This document shows positions 41,990 through 51,398 of a stretch of DNA of 64,000 bases, in pieces. The translations under genes and the position numbers were made by a program. The notes beneath the pieces were generated by a model, which saw only the letters and a list, made by a program, of their open reading frames with translations, was not told the origin of the DNA and did not search any database. This DNA is from Flavobacteriaceae bacterium UBA1682 (GTDB lineage: Bacteria; Bacteroidota; Bacteroidia; Flavobacteriales; Flavobacteriaceae): positions 253,310-317,309 of the forward strand of contig DCKE01000005.1 of the NCBI GenBank assembly GCA_002320285.1. Direction: 5' to 3'. Position 1 is the stretch's first letter; the number at the start of each line of letters is the position of its first letter.

Positions 41990-43327
41990 CTATCTTAAAA
42001 ACAACAAACGTTGTCCTGATTTTTTCTCATTTACTTTCCCGTTTTCATATACCAAATCCCCATTGACAAAGGTATGCGTTATTTTTGAACTAAAAGACTG
42101 ACCTTCAAAAGGCGACCAGCCACATTTATACAAAATATTATCAGAACTCACCGTCCAATCTGAGTTTGGATCTACCAAAACCAAATCGGCATGATAACCT
42201 TCACGCAGAAAACCACGTTGCTCAATTTGAAACAATATAGCTGGATTATGAGCTGTTTTTTCAACGATTTTCTCAATACTTATCATACCCTCTTTACTGG
42301 CCTCCAACAGAGCTACCAAAGCGTGTTGTACCAAAGGACCTCCGGAAGGGGCTTGACCATAAGGTTTTGCCTTTTCCTCCAAAGTATGCGGAGCATGATC
42401 GGTTGCGATTACATCAATTCTATCGTCGAGTAATGCTTCCCACAGCGCTGCACGATCTGAACTGCTCTTGACTGCCGGGTTCCATTTGATCAAATTGCCT
42501 TTAGTCGCATAATCTTCGTCGGAAAACCACAGGTGATGCACACAGACCTCTGCGGTTATTTTTTTATCGCGCAACGGAATATCATTTCTAAAAAGTTTGG
42601 TCTCTATAGCCGTAGACACATGAAAGACATGCAATCTTGCACCGGTTTTCTCTGCCAAGGCAATTGCTTTGGACGACGATAAATAACAAGCTTCTGCACT
42701 GCGGATTAACGGATGACAAGCTACCGAAATATCCTCTCCATACAGCTCCTTATAACGCGCTAAATTTTGTTGTATGGTTGCTTCATCTTCAGCGTGCACC
42801 GCGATTAACATGTCGGTGCTCGAAAAGATTTTCTCCAAAACCTCTTCCTTATCCACCAACATATTACCCGTAGATGAACCCAAAAACAATTTAATACCGG
42901 CGACATTCCTAGGATTGGTCTTTAAAACCTCGTCCAAGTTATCGTTGGTTCCCCCCATCATAAAGGAATAATTAGCAAAAGATTTCTCGCTGGCGATTTG
43001 ATATTTATCTTCCAACAATTCTTGAGTAACTGCATTGGGAACCGTATTGGGTTGTTCGATAAAAGACGTAATCCCACCGGCAATGGCAGCGCGAGATTCG
43101 CTTTCAATATCGCCTTTATGAGTCAGACCCGGCTCTCTAAAGTGAACCTGATCATCAATCATCCCCGGTAAAACCCAACAGCCCTGAGCATCGATCACCC
43201 GGGCGTCATTAGTATTTTCAATAGCGGAGGCAATTTTTGCAATGCGACCATTTTCGATTAAGATATCCCCAACAAAAACTTCTCCTTCATTGACCAGTTG
43301 TCCGTTTTTAATTAAAAATGTATTCAT
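41990..43327 (-). CDS. pyrC: dihydroorotase
   Basis: 445-residue amidohydrolase of pyrimidine synthesis, interconverting carbamoyl-aspartate and dihydroorotate. The metal-site segment reads DDQVHFREPG, so the first His of the usual HxH is Gln, a substitution I associate with Bacteroidetes dihydroorotases. GIKLFLGSSTGNM holds the candidate bridging Lys; HVFHVST and IATDHAPHT supply further ligands. The start overlaps the stop of the GT2 gene by one base, giving a tight GT2-pyrC-DUF4296 operon. Confidence 0.93.
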   Translation of the reverse strand: MNTFLIKNGQLVNEGEVFVGDILIENGRIAKIASAIENTNDARVIDAQGCWVLPGMIDDQVHFREPGLTHKGDIESESRAAIAGGITSFIEQPNTVPNAVTQELLEDKYQIASEKSFANYSFMMGGTNDNLDEVLKTNPRNVAGIKLFLGSSTGNMLVDKEEVLEKIFSSTDMLIAVHAEDEATIQQNLARYKELYGEDISVACHPLIRSAEACYLSSSKAIALAEKTGARLHVFHVSTAIETKLFRNDIPLRDKKITAEVCVHHLWFSDEDYATKGNLIKWNPAVKSSSDRAALWEALLDDRIDVIATDHAPHTLEEKAKPYGQAPSGGPLVQHALVALLEASKEGMISIEKIVEKTAHNPAILFQIEQRGFLREGYHADLVLVDPNSDWTVSSDNILYKCGWSPFEGQSFSSKITHTFVNGDLVYENGKVNEKKSGQRLLFLR

Positions 43328-44049
43328 TATAGTTTGTTTAGTAGTTGTTTCATTCGAAGCGATATCACGCCAAAAATAGCCTCTTTGATAATGCCATTTG
43401 ACATCTTGGATTCGCCCACAGTTCGATCGGTAAAAATAATAGGAACCTCAACGATATTAAATTTAAGATCAAAGGCACGGTACTTCATTTCAATTTGAAA
43501 GGCATATCCGATAAATCGAATTCGATCTAAAGAAATACGTTCGAGAACCTCGCGTCTGTAACAGATAAAACCAGCGGTTGTATCGCGGATCTTCATTCGA
43601 GTAATGAAACGCACATAAACCGAGGCGAAATACGACAGTAAAACGCGGTTTAAAGGCCAATTGACCACATTAACTCCAGTTACATAACGAGATCCGATAC
43701 TCATATCAGCACCATCCTCACACGCTTTTAACAACAACGGTAAATCAAGTGGATTATGCGAGAAATCCGCATCCATTTCGAAAACATGAGTATACGCTCT
43801 AGCTAAGGCCCATTTAAACCCGTGTACATAGGCAGTACCCAGGCCTTCCTTTTGACTTCTCACTTCTAAAAAAAGGCGCTCTGGAAATTGATTTTGCAAC
43901 GATCGAACCATTTCAGCAGTTCCGTCAGGAGAATTATCATCTACCACCAAAATATGGAAATGATCCGGTAAACTCATCGTAACGGTTATGATATGCTGTA
44001 TGTTCTCGATTTCATTATACGTGGGAATAATGACAATTCCTTGAGCCAT
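43327..44049 (-). CDS. GT2 polyprenol-phosphate mannosyltransferase-like
   Basis: 240 residues. VIIPTYNEIENI, VDDNSPDGT and the DxD-type EMDADFSHNP are the donor and metal site of DPM1-type GT2 enzymes, which load a sugar from GDP-mannose (or similar) onto a polyprenyl phosphate at the cytoplasmic membrane face. The late RDTTAGFICYRREVLE is also diagnostic. No C-terminal membrane domain, so a soluble/peripheral form. ATG at 44049 puts the first motif at residue 6. First gene of the pyrC operon. Confidence 0.92.
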   Translation of the reverse strand: MAQGIVIIPTYNEIENIQHIITVTMSLPDHFHILVVDDNSPDGTAEMVRSLQNQFPERLFLEVRSQKEGLGTAYVHGFKWALARAYTHVFEMDADFSHNPLDLPLLLKACEDGADMSIGSRYVTGVNVVNWPLNRVLLSYFASVYVRFITRMKIRDTTAGFICYRREVLERISLDRIRFIGYAFQIEMKYRAFDLKFNIVEVPIIFTDRTVGESKMSNGIIKEAIFGVISLRMKQLLNKL

Positions 44050-44154
44050 TTTAATAAGGTTTACTTGCAAAAGTAAACTTTTTCTAGAAAGTTATTCCAC
44101 AAATAAATTACAATATCCTTTTCTGAAAAAAAAATTAGTAATTTTACACCCGAT

Positions 44155-44820
44155 ATGATGGATTTTACATTAACCCAAAGAGTGATTGAGAACAAAGACT
44201 GGGCAACATTGCTGTTTTTGCTTTGCTTTGGTATTCTTGCTATCAACAAAAATGTCTACGAAGTTCGTTTCGCCGAATACCTTCGCCTCATTGTATCGGA
44301 GAAATACACCAAAATCTACAAGGACAGCTCCAACATCAAAAACAGCTTTACCATTTCCCTTTTTTTAGTACAATTAATCTCGGGAACTTTCTTTGTACAG
44401 ATTTGCTTAAAAAGCTTTGGTTATATCAATCATTACTCGTTTATCTCCTTTATCAGAATCTTAAATTTCATCACCTTTTTTATTTTAGCCAAATACTTAA
44501 TCGAAAAAATCGTAGCGATTGCATTCAACATTGAGGAATTTTCTGAACAATTCAATTTACAAAAAGTCAATTACCGCACCTATGTATCTTTACTGATATT
44601 ACCGGCTAATCTCATTCTTTTTTATAATGATTTTTCGAGCAAAATCCCGCTTTTCATCATAATGCTTGCATTAATGATAACAAACATCATATTATACATT
44701 ATCTTTTTAAGGAATTATCAAAATTTAATTCTTAACAGATTCTTTTATTTTATTTTGTATCTTTGCACTCTTGAAATAGCTCCCTATTTTTTCCTTTATT
44801 ATTGGTTTACAAAATCTTAG
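44155..44820 (+). CDS. DUF4271 membrane protein
   Basis: 221 residues with about six hydrophobic helices (14-32, 63-85, 95-115, 143-160, 165-185, 193-215). It matches the Bacteroidetes DUF4271 family, nearly always next to hemD as here; function unknown. The start could be either of two consecutive ATG codons (44155, 44158). A strong -7 box for hemD lies inside its 3' end. Confidence 0.87.
   Translation: MMDFTLTQRVIENKDWATLLFLLCFGILAINKNVYEVRFAEYLRLIVSEKYTKIYKDSSNIKNSFTISLFLVQLISGTFFVQICLKSFGYINHYSFISFIRILNFITFFILAKYLIEKIVAIAFNIEEFSEQFNLQKVNYRTYVSLLILPANLILFYNDFSSKIPLFIIMLALMITNIILYIIFLRNYQNLILNRFFYFILYLCTLEIAPYFFLYYWFTKS
44758..44765 (+). promoter_or_regulatory. internal -7 element for hemD
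   Basis: TATCTTTG within the end of the DUF4271 gene matches TAnnTTTG, 75 bp upstream of hemD, so hemD may have its own promoter. Confidence 0.45.
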
Positions 44821-44840
44821 AGCATTAGAACATAAAATAT

Positions 44841-45584
44841 ATGAAAGTGAAAACAATTTTGGTTTCTCAACCAGAGCCTAAAGTAGAAAATTCACCGTAT
44901 TTCGAATTACAACAAAAATTAAAGGTAAAGTTTGACTTTAGACCTTTTATTCATGTTGAAGGTGTATCAGCCAAAGAAATTCGCCAGCAAAAGATTGATT
45001 TGAATAATTATTCTGCAATCATATTAACGAGTAAAAACTCTGTTGACCACTTTTTTCGTGTAGCTGAAGAAATGAGATATAAAGTTCCTGAAACTCTAAA
45101 GTATTTCTGCCAATCAGAAGCCGTAGCCTACTATCTTCAAAAATACGTAGTTTACAGAAAACGAAAAATCTATGTAGGTCTGAAAGACTTCGTTGATATC
45201 GCACCCCTAATTAAAAAGTATAAAGACGAAAAGTTTTTATTACCCGCTTCAGATCAATTAAACGCCGATGTCCCAACGACATTAAACGCTTTAAAAATCG
45301 ACTGGACAGAAGGTGTTTTCTACAGAACAGTGATGAGTGACCTCTCGGACTTAAAAGATGTATATTATGACGTATTGGCTTTTTTCAGCCCTACTGGAAT
45401 AAAATCTCTTTTTATGAATTTCCCCGATTTCGAACAGAACAATACGCGTATCGCAGTTTTCGGAAGCACCACACAAAAAGAAGCACTAGACCACGGTCTT
45501 AGAGTAGACATCATGGCACCAAGCCCTGAAGCTCCTTCAATGACTATGGCACTCGAGAAATACATTGCCAAAGCGAATAAATAG
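44841..45584 (+). CDS. hemD: uroporphyrinogen-III synthase
   Basis: 247 residues of the HemD fold: two similar alpha/beta halves (ILVSQPEP...FDFRPFIHVEGVSAKEI, AIILTSKNSVDHFF, FLLPASDQ, YDVLAFFSPTGIKSLF, IAVFGSTTQKEALDHGL, APSPEAPSMTMALEKYI). It cyclises hydroxymethylbilane to uroporphyrinogen III in heme synthesis. Sequence conservation in this family is always low; the TSKN and SPTG segments and the neighbour DUF4271 support the call. It is followed immediately by a heptamer array and a terminator. Confidence 0.88.
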   Translation: MKVKTILVSQPEPKVENSPYFELQQKLKVKFDFRPFIHVEGVSAKEIRQQKIDLNNYSAIILTSKNSVDHFFRVAEEMRYKVPETLKYFCQSEAVAYYLQKYVVYRKRKIYVGLKDFVDIAPLIKKYKDEKFLLPASDQLNADVPTTLNALKIDWTEGVFYRTVMSDLSDLKDVYYDVLAFFSPTGIKSLFMNFPDFEQNNTRIAVFGSTTQKEALDHGLRVDIMAPSPEAPSMTMALEKYIAKANK

Positions 45585-45668
45585 TAACTAGTAACTAGTA
45601 ACTTGTAACTTGTAATCAGTGACTAGTAACTTGTAATCAGTGACTTGTAATCAGTGACTTGTAACTAG
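45585..45668. repeat. 7-bp tandem array directly after hemD
   Basis: Twelve consecutive heptamers starting at the first base after the hemD stop. The units are TAACTAG, TAACTTG, TAATCAG, TGACTTG and TGACTAG, consensus T[AG]A[CT][TC][AT]G. All units carry TAA or TGA, so every frame is blocked. Placement at a gene 3' end parallels 14242-14290. Confidence 0.9.
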
Positions 45669-45734
45669 TGGGTTTGCGGGATAAATGTGGTTCTATTAAA
45701 TATTTTATAGATTCGAAAAGCAAATCGAAAAATA

Positions 45735-45770
45735 AACAAATGGGCTATCTCAAAAAGACAGCCCATTTGT
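45735..45770 (+). terminator. intrinsic terminator downstream of hemD
   Basis: ACAAATGGGCT/AGCCCATTTGT stem extended by TCT/AGA across a one-base mismatch, followed by a short T-run. Symmetric enough to act in both directions. Confidence 0.8.
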
Positions 45771-45895
45771 TTTATAAAAGACTCTCGCCAAACCTCAAAT
45801 AACCTCAATAACAAGCGTTTTAAGAAAGACTTACCAAGTTTTCAATCTCACCATTTGCTCCAGCCTAAAAAAGCCCAAAATTCGCTTTAAAAACA

Positions 45896-45928
45896 AAAAG
45901 CCCGATAATTTTAAATTATCGGGCTTTT
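45896..45928 (-). terminator. intrinsic terminator after pckA
   Basis: Long perfect palindrome GCCCGATAATT/AATTATCGGGC with a T-run on the minus strand, 18 bases past the pckA stop. Confidence 0.88.
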
Positions 45929-45945
45929 CTATATTAAAAAGTATC

Positions 45946-47559
45946 TTAAATCTGTGGCCCTGCGGCAACTAAAGACTTTCCTTCTTCATTGTCTGTATAA
46001 CTTGCAAAGTTCTTTACGAACAACGCAGCCAAATCTTTTGCCTTAGCATTCCACTCCGCTGCATCTTGATACGTATTTCTAGGATCTAGAATAGTCGTAT
46101 CGACTTCTGCCAAAGCTTTTGGAACTGCCAAATTAAAAATCGGAACGATTTCAGTTTCAGCGGTTTCTATTGAACCATCTAAAATACGATCGATAATCGC
46201 TCTGGTATCTTTGATAGAAATTCTCTTTCCAGTTCCATTCCATCCGGTGTTTACCATATATGCAGTCGCTTTGTGCTCCTCCATTTTCTTTACCAATTCC
46301 TCCCCATATTGAGTTGGATGCAAAGATAAAAATGCCTTTCCGAAACAAGCCGAGAACGTAGGTTCTGGTTGAGTAACCCCTCTTTCTGTACCCGCTAATT
46401 TAGCCGTAAACCCAGAAAGGAAGTAATATTTAGTTTGTTCTGGCGTCAATTTAGAAACCGGAGGCATCACTCCAAAAGCATCTGCCGTCAAGAAGATCAC
46501 TTTAGTCGCATGACCCGCTTTAGAAACTGGCTTAACGATATTATCGATATGATAAATTGGGTAAGATACACGTGTATTTTGAGTGGTAGAACCGTCTTTA
46601 AAGTCTATCTTCCCTCCTTCTAATACCGTAACATTTTCCAATAAAGCATCTCTTCGGATGGCATTATAGATGTCCGGCTCATGTTCTTTACTCAAATCGA
46701 TGGTTTTTGCATAACAACCTCCTTCGAAATTAAAAACGCCATCATTATCCCATCCGTGCTCATCATCACCGATCAATTCACGTTTAGGATCTGTAGAAAG
46801 TGTTGTTTTACCCGTTCCAGACAAACCAAAGAAAACAGCTACATCCCCATCTTTACCCTTATTCGCAGAACAGTGCATTGACGCCATTCCGTTTAATGGT
46901 AAATAATAGTTCATCATAGCGAACATTCCTTTTTTCATTTCACCACCATACCAAGTTCCTCCAATGATTTGGATCTTCTCTGTAAGGTTAAAAGCGATAT
47001 ATACTTCTGAGTTTAATCCGTAGTCTTTATACTGCTCAAAAGTGGCTTTAGAAGCATTCATCACAACAAAATCCGGCTCACCAAAGTTATCCAACTCTTC
47101 TTGAGTAGGTCTGATAAACATGTTTTTTACAAAATGTGCCTGCCAAGCTACTTCCATGATAAATCTCACTTTCAAACGAGAGTTTTCATTGGCACCACAA
47201 AAAGCATCAACAACAAAAAGCTTTTTGTTCGAAAGCTGTTTTACCGTAGTTTCTTTAAGCGCATTCCAAGTATTTTGATCGATCGGTTTATTGTCATTTA
47301 CACTTTGTGGAGAATTCCACCAAACTGTATTTTCCGTAACCGCATCTTTAACTATATATTTATCTTTAGGCGAACGTCCTGTAAACACACCTGTCATTAC
47401 ATTAACCGCTCCAAGCTCTGTTACCTCGCCTTTTTCGAACCCTTCTAATTTTGGGCTAATTTCCTCGTCATACAAATATTCGTAAGAAGGGTTGTGTATA
47501 ATCTCAACCGCATCCGCAATTCCGTATTTTTCTAACGAGATAGATTTAGAAACATTCAT
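45946..47559 (-). CDS. pckA: phosphoenolpyruvate carboxykinase (ATP)
   Basis: 537 residues, typical of the ATP-using enzyme that converts oxaloacetate to PEP in gluconeogenesis. GVFTGRSPKDKYIV is near residue 50, the kinase loop GLSGTGKTTLS near 235, and LIGDDEHGW as metal site. The start is ATG at 47559 (MNVSKSISLEKYGI); a longer frame to 47655 would read through the promoter. A -7 box lies at 47592-47599. It is monocistronic with a strong terminator. Confidence 0.97.
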   Translation of the reverse strand: MNVSKSISLEKYGIADAVEIIHNPSYEYLYDEEISPKLEGFEKGEVTELGAVNVMTGVFTGRSPKDKYIVKDAVTENTVWWNSPQSVNDNKPIDQNTWNALKETTVKQLSNKKLFVVDAFCGANENSRLKVRFIMEVAWQAHFVKNMFIRPTQEELDNFGEPDFVVMNASKATFEQYKDYGLNSEVYIAFNLTEKIQIIGGTWYGGEMKKGMFAMMNYYLPLNGMASMHCSANKGKDGDVAVFFGLSGTGKTTLSTDPKRELIGDDEHGWDNDGVFNFEGGCYAKTIDLSKEHEPDIYNAIRRDALLENVTVLEGGKIDFKDGSTTQNTRVSYPIYHIDNIVKPVSKAGHATKVIFLTADAFGVMPPVSKLTPEQTKYYFLSGFTAKLAGTERGVTQPEPTFSACFGKAFLSLHPTQYGEELVKKMEEHKATAYMVNTGWNGTGKRISIKDTRAIIDRILDGSIETAETEIVPIFNLAVPKALAEVDTTILDPRNTYQDAAEWNAKAKDLAALFVKNFASYTDNEEGKSLVAAGPQI

Positions 47560-47591
47560 ATCTATAAAATGTGTTGTTGTTAATATGTTTG

Positions 47592-47599
47592 CAAACTTA
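47592..47599 (-). promoter_or_regulatory. -7 element for pckA
   Basis: TAAGTTTG on the minus strand matches TAnnTTTG, 32 bp before the pckA ATG. Confidence 0.5.
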
Positions 47600-47635
47600 G
47601 AAATAAATTTAAAAATAACGACACTAAAATCGTTA

Positions 47636-48028
47636 TTAAATCCCTTTCTTGACAAAAATGGCTTGATAGCCGACCGTAAACCAAGCGGAAATTAATAAAA
47701 CCCCACCAAGCGGTGTTATGGGACCTAAAAATTTAAAATCAACCGCAGTCAAACCGTTTGTCGCAAGTAAATAAATGGATCCCGAGAAAAACAAAACCCC
47801 AAAACCCACTAAATATCCTATAATTTTTTTCGTTTTACTAGTCAATATAGGTACAGCTCCAACGAATAGCAAAAACAAGGCATGATAAATCTGGTATCGC
47901 ACGCCAGTTTCAAACGTTAACAACTGATTTTCATCGAGTACAGCTTTAAGACCGTGAGCACCAAATGCCCCTAAAATCACGGCAACTCCGCCCATAAAAG
48001 CCGCCAAACCGATTATTTTTTTGTCCAT
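47636..48028 (-). CDS. DUF423 small membrane protein
   Basis: 130 residues with four hydrophobic helices. The family signature GAFGAHGLK near residue 22 and YQIYHALFLLFVG near 46 define DUF423 (YgdD/YwdK-like). Biochemical role unknown. It precedes pckA on the same strand with a 76-bp gap that contains pckA's own -7 box. Confidence 0.92.
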   Translation of the reverse strand: MDKKIIGLAAFMGGVAVILGAFGAHGLKAVLDENQLLTFETGVRYQIYHALFLLFVGAVPILTSKTKKIIGYLVGFGVLFFSGSIYLLATNGLTAVDFKFLGPITPLGGVLLISAWFTVGYQAIFVKKGI

Positions 48029-48148
48029 ACTATTTTTATTTCAAATATACGATTCTTAAAATTAATTTCCCTCTCCAAATTAAATGGGTTTTTTATTTTT
48101 TAACGCTAGCGAAATCGCTATTTTCGTATCTTAATTAAAAGCCAAGTT

Positions 48149-49498
48149 ATGAGAAATATTTTAATTGTTGGAGCCGGAAGGTCTGCTTCATCTCTTATTA
48201 AATATCTGTTAGAAAAATCTGATTTAGAAAATTTACATATAACTATAGCAGATCTTTCGTTAGAATTAGCTCAGAAGAAGACACAGAATCACCCTAATGC
48301 AACAGCTATTTCTCTTGATTTATTTGATGTGGAGCACAGAAGAGAAGAAATATCCAAAGCTTCGATCGTCATCTCCATGTTACCTGCTTTTATGCACATC
48401 GAACTTGCCAAAGACTGCTTGACCTACAAAAAACACCTGGTCACCGCTTCTTATATAAGCCCGGAAATGGCCGCATTAGACGAAGAGGTCAAAAAGAACG
48501 GTTTGGTTTTTATGAATGAAATTGGATTAGATCCGGGTATCGATCATATGAGCGCGATGAAAATACTCGACGAGATCCGCGCAAAAGGCGGTAAAACCAT
48601 ATTATTTGAGTCGTTCTGCGGGGGCTTGGTTGCACCGGAATCCGACGATAATTTATGGAATTACAAATTCACTTGGAACCCGAGAAACGTAGTACTTGCC
48701 GGACAAGGTGGTGCCGCGAAATTCATCCAAGAAGGTCAATACAAATACATCCCGTACAACAAGGTTTTCAGAAGAACGGAATTTATGGAAATTGAGGGCT
48801 ACGGCCGTTTTGAAGGTTATGCCAATAGAGATTCACTAAAATACCGTTCGATATACGGATTAGACGATGCCCTAACGGTTTTTAGAGGAACCATCCGTAG
48901 AGTTGGCTACTCCAAAGCATGGAATATGTTTGTAGAATTGGGCCTAACCGACGACTCCTACACCATCGACAACTCAGAACATATGTCGTATCGCGACTTC
49001 ATCAATTCCTACCTTCCTTATCACCGTACAGATTCAGTGGAGATCAAACTGCGCTTGGCGCTCAATTTAGACCAAGATGACATCATGTGGGATAAATTGA
49101 TGGAACTGGATATCTTTAATCCCGATAAAATCATTGGACTTAAAAAAGCCACTCCGGCTCAAATACTCGAAAAAATACTCAGCGATAGCTGGTCTTTAAA
49201 GGAAAACGACAAAGACATGATTGTGATGTATCACAAATTCGGCTATGAACTCGATGGCGAACACAAGGAAATCGATTCTAAAATGGTGTGTATCGGAGAT
49301 GACCAAACCTATACAGCTATGGCAAAAACCGTTGGACTACCCGTTGCCATTGCCGCCTTAAAAATCTTAAAAGGCATCATTACAAAACCCGGTGTACAAA
49401 TGCCGATAGAAAAAGATGTTTATGAACCGATTCTCAAAGAACTAGAGAACTACGGTATCGAATTTCACGAAAAAGAAGTTCCTTACCGAGGATACTAA
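48149..49498 (+). CDS. saccharopine dehydrogenase-like oxidoreductase
   Basis: 449 residues. N-terminal Rossmann fold (ILIVGAGRSASSLIKYLL, SIVISMLPAFMHIELAKDCL, GLDPGIDHM), then the catalytic/dimerisation domain of the LYS9/saccharopine dehydrogenase family (ESFCGGLVAPESDDNLWNYKFTWNPRNVVLAGQG). The family member in eukaryotes links alpha-aminoadipate semialdehyde and glutamate. In Flavobacteria the enzyme may act in lysine degradation, which would fit glutaryl-CoA dehydrogenase at 15909, but substrate is not proven. Single gene with own terminator. Confidence 0.9.
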   Translation: MRNILIVGAGRSASSLIKYLLEKSDLENLHITIADLSLELAQKKTQNHPNATAISLDLFDVEHRREEISKASIVISMLPAFMHIELAKDCLTYKKHLVTASYISPEMAALDEEVKKNGLVFMNEIGLDPGIDHMSAMKILDEIRAKGGKTILFESFCGGLVAPESDDNLWNYKFTWNPRNVVLAGQGGAAKFIQEGQYKYIPYNKVFRRTEFMEIEGYGRFEGYANRDSLKYRSIYGLDDALTVFRGTIRRVGYSKAWNMFVELGLTDDSYTIDNSEHMSYRDFINSYLPYHRTDSVEIKLRLALNLDQDDIMWDKLMELDIFNPDKIIGLKKATPAQILEKILSDSWSLKENDKDMIVMYHKFGYELDGEHKEIDSKMVCIGDDQTYTAMAKTVGLPVAIAALKILKGIITKPGVQMPIEKDVYEPILKELENYGIEFHEKEVPYRGY

Positions 49499-49508
49499 AC
49501 AAAACCAC

Positions 49509-49546
49509 AAAAGCCTTTTCCACTAAATTATGAAAGGGCTTTTTTA
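49509..49546 (+). terminator. intrinsic terminator after the saccharopine dehydrogenase-like gene
   Basis: AAAGCC-TTTC/GAAA-GGGCTTT stem with an 11-base loop and T-run, 11 bases past the stop. It also lies at the end of the convergent ABC gene. Confidence 0.75.
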
Positions 49547-49576
49547 TTTAATAGTACTCATCCACTAGCCTCTACA

Positions 49577-51268
49577 TTACTGTCTCGACTTGGGTATTGC
49601 CTGAATCAAAGTTTGAGTGTATGCCGTTTGCGGGTTTCGATATAATTCATCGGCCTCATTCATTTCAACGATTTGCCCCTTACTCATCACAGCAACTTGA
49701 TCCGACATGTATTTGACAACAGCCAAATCATGAGAAATAAACAGATAGGTAAATCCAAAATTCTCCTTCAGTTCATTCAATAGATTTAGAACTTGGGCTT
49801 GTACCGAAATATCCAAGGCAGAAACCGATTCATCACATACGATCAGTTTGGGCTGCAAGGCAATCGTTCTGGCAATACCAATTCGCTGGCGTTGACCACC
49901 CGAGAACTCATGGGGATAGCGATTAAAACAACGCTCATCAAGACCCACTCGTTCCAGAATTTCAATGGTCTTACTTTTACGCTCCCGATCAGAACCGTAT
50001 AAACCATGTACCTTCATCGGCTCCATAATAGCTTTTCCAACGGTAATTCTTGGATTTAACGAAGAATAAGGGTCTTGAAAAATAATTTGTATTTCCTTTC
50101 GCAACGCGCGAAGATTACTTTTGGACAACTTTGTAATATCCTGTCCTCTATAAAAGATAGTACCCGCAGTAGCGGGATCCAATTGTAAGATTGCATTTCC
50201 CAAAGTTGATTTTCCACAACCGCTTTCTCCTACCAATCCCAAGGTTTCTCCTTCGTAAATTTTTAAGTTAACCTCCGAAAGCGCTTGAAACTTTCTCTTT
50301 TTAAACCAACTTCCCCCATTTAAATACGCTTTTCCCAGATCGCGAACTTCCAGCAACGGAGATTGCTTATACAGTTCCTCGTGACGCTGTTTACGCTCTT
50401 CGTCTGTGACGATTTCGGAAATGGATGTATTGTTTAAAAAATCGGATATGGTCGGCAATCGATCCAACCGGTAATCCAATGATGGTCTTGACTTGATTAA
50501 AGCTCGGGTATAAATATGTGTGGGATGTTCAAAAATCTGAGCAGTCAGACCTTGTTCGACAATCTCACCCTGATACAAAACAATCGTACGATGTGCAATT
50601 TCTGATATCAACGCCAAATCATGTGTGATAAACAAAATACTCATACCGGTTTCTTGTTGTAAATCCTGTAATAAAGTGATGATTTCCTGCTGTACAGTAA
50701 CATCCAAAGCCGTAGTTGGCTCATCAGCAATCAGCAGTTCCGGCTTGCACGCAATTGCCATTGCAATCATCACACGCTGTTTCTGTCCACCAGAAATCTG
50801 ATGCGGATATTTATTAAAAACCTCCTCGGGACTGGGCAGTTTAACCTTTTCAAAAAGGGCCAAAACCTCAGATTTAATCACGGCTTTAGAAGCGGCTGTA
50901 TGTTCTGCCAACATCTCGGCAACCTGAGCACCACAACGCATAGAAGGATTTAACGAACTCATCGGCTCTTGGAAAATCATAGCTATTTTCTTGCCACGTA
51001 CTCCGCGCCATTCCTTTTGATTGATTTTGGTCAAATCAACACCTCCAAAAACAATTTCTCCATTGGATATTCTAGAAACCTCTTGAGGCAACAATCCCAT
51101 CAAAGCCAAGGACGTTACGGATTTTCCAGAGCCCGACTCCCCAACTATTCCAACAATCTCATTTTGACCGATATAAAAAGAAAGCCTTTTTACAATGGGC
51201 TTCCAAATTTTATCAACCTTAAAATCGATGGCAACGGAATTAACTTCTAAAACGTTCTTTAATGACAT
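49577..51268 (-). CDS. dual ATPase of an oligopeptide-type ABC importer
   Basis: 563 residues containing two complete nucleotide-binding domains: Walker A GESGSGKS near 44 and GESGCGKS near 345, signatures ISGGQKQR and FSGGQRQR, Walker B LLIADEPTTALD and LIVCDESVSALD. Each is followed by the oligopeptide-family C-terminal motif (IFEHPTHIYTRAL, LYRNPQTAYTQTL). This is the DppD-DppF fusion seen in YejF/GsiA-like systems for peptide or glutathione-like uptake. Permease and binding-protein genes are not adjacent, so they must lie elsewhere. Confidence 0.92.
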   Translation of the reverse strand: MSLKNVLEVNSVAIDFKVDKIWKPIVKRLSFYIGQNEIVGIVGESGSGKSVTSLALMGLLPQEVSRISNGEIVFGGVDLTKINQKEWRGVRGKKIAMIFQEPMSSLNPSMRCGAQVAEMLAEHTAASKAVIKSEVLALFEKVKLPSPEEVFNKYPHQISGGQKQRVMIAMAIACKPELLIADEPTTALDVTVQQEIITLLQDLQQETGMSILFITHDLALISEIAHRTIVLYQGEIVEQGLTAQIFEHPTHIYTRALIKSRPSLDYRLDRLPTISDFLNNTSISEIVTDEERKQRHEELYKQSPLLEVRDLGKAYLNGGSWFKKRKFQALSEVNLKIYEGETLGLVGESGCGKSTLGNAILQLDPATAGTIFYRGQDITKLSKSNLRALRKEIQIIFQDPYSSLNPRITVGKAIMEPMKVHGLYGSDRERKSKTIEILERVGLDERCFNRYPHEFSGGQRQRIGIARTIALQPKLIVCDESVSALDISVQAQVLNLLNELKENFGFTYLFISHDLAVVKYMSDQVAVMSKGQIVEMNEADELYRNPQTAYTQTLIQAIPKSRQ

Positions 51269-51398
51269 ACTGTAATGCTGTGCTTAAAAATATAGTGCAA
51301 TGTATTAAAATAAAAAATGCTAAGCCTTTAAAAACAACGTTCTCTTTCCAACTAATTAAAAAGAGAACGCTTTCTCCTTATAGCCGCCTACAACACCA

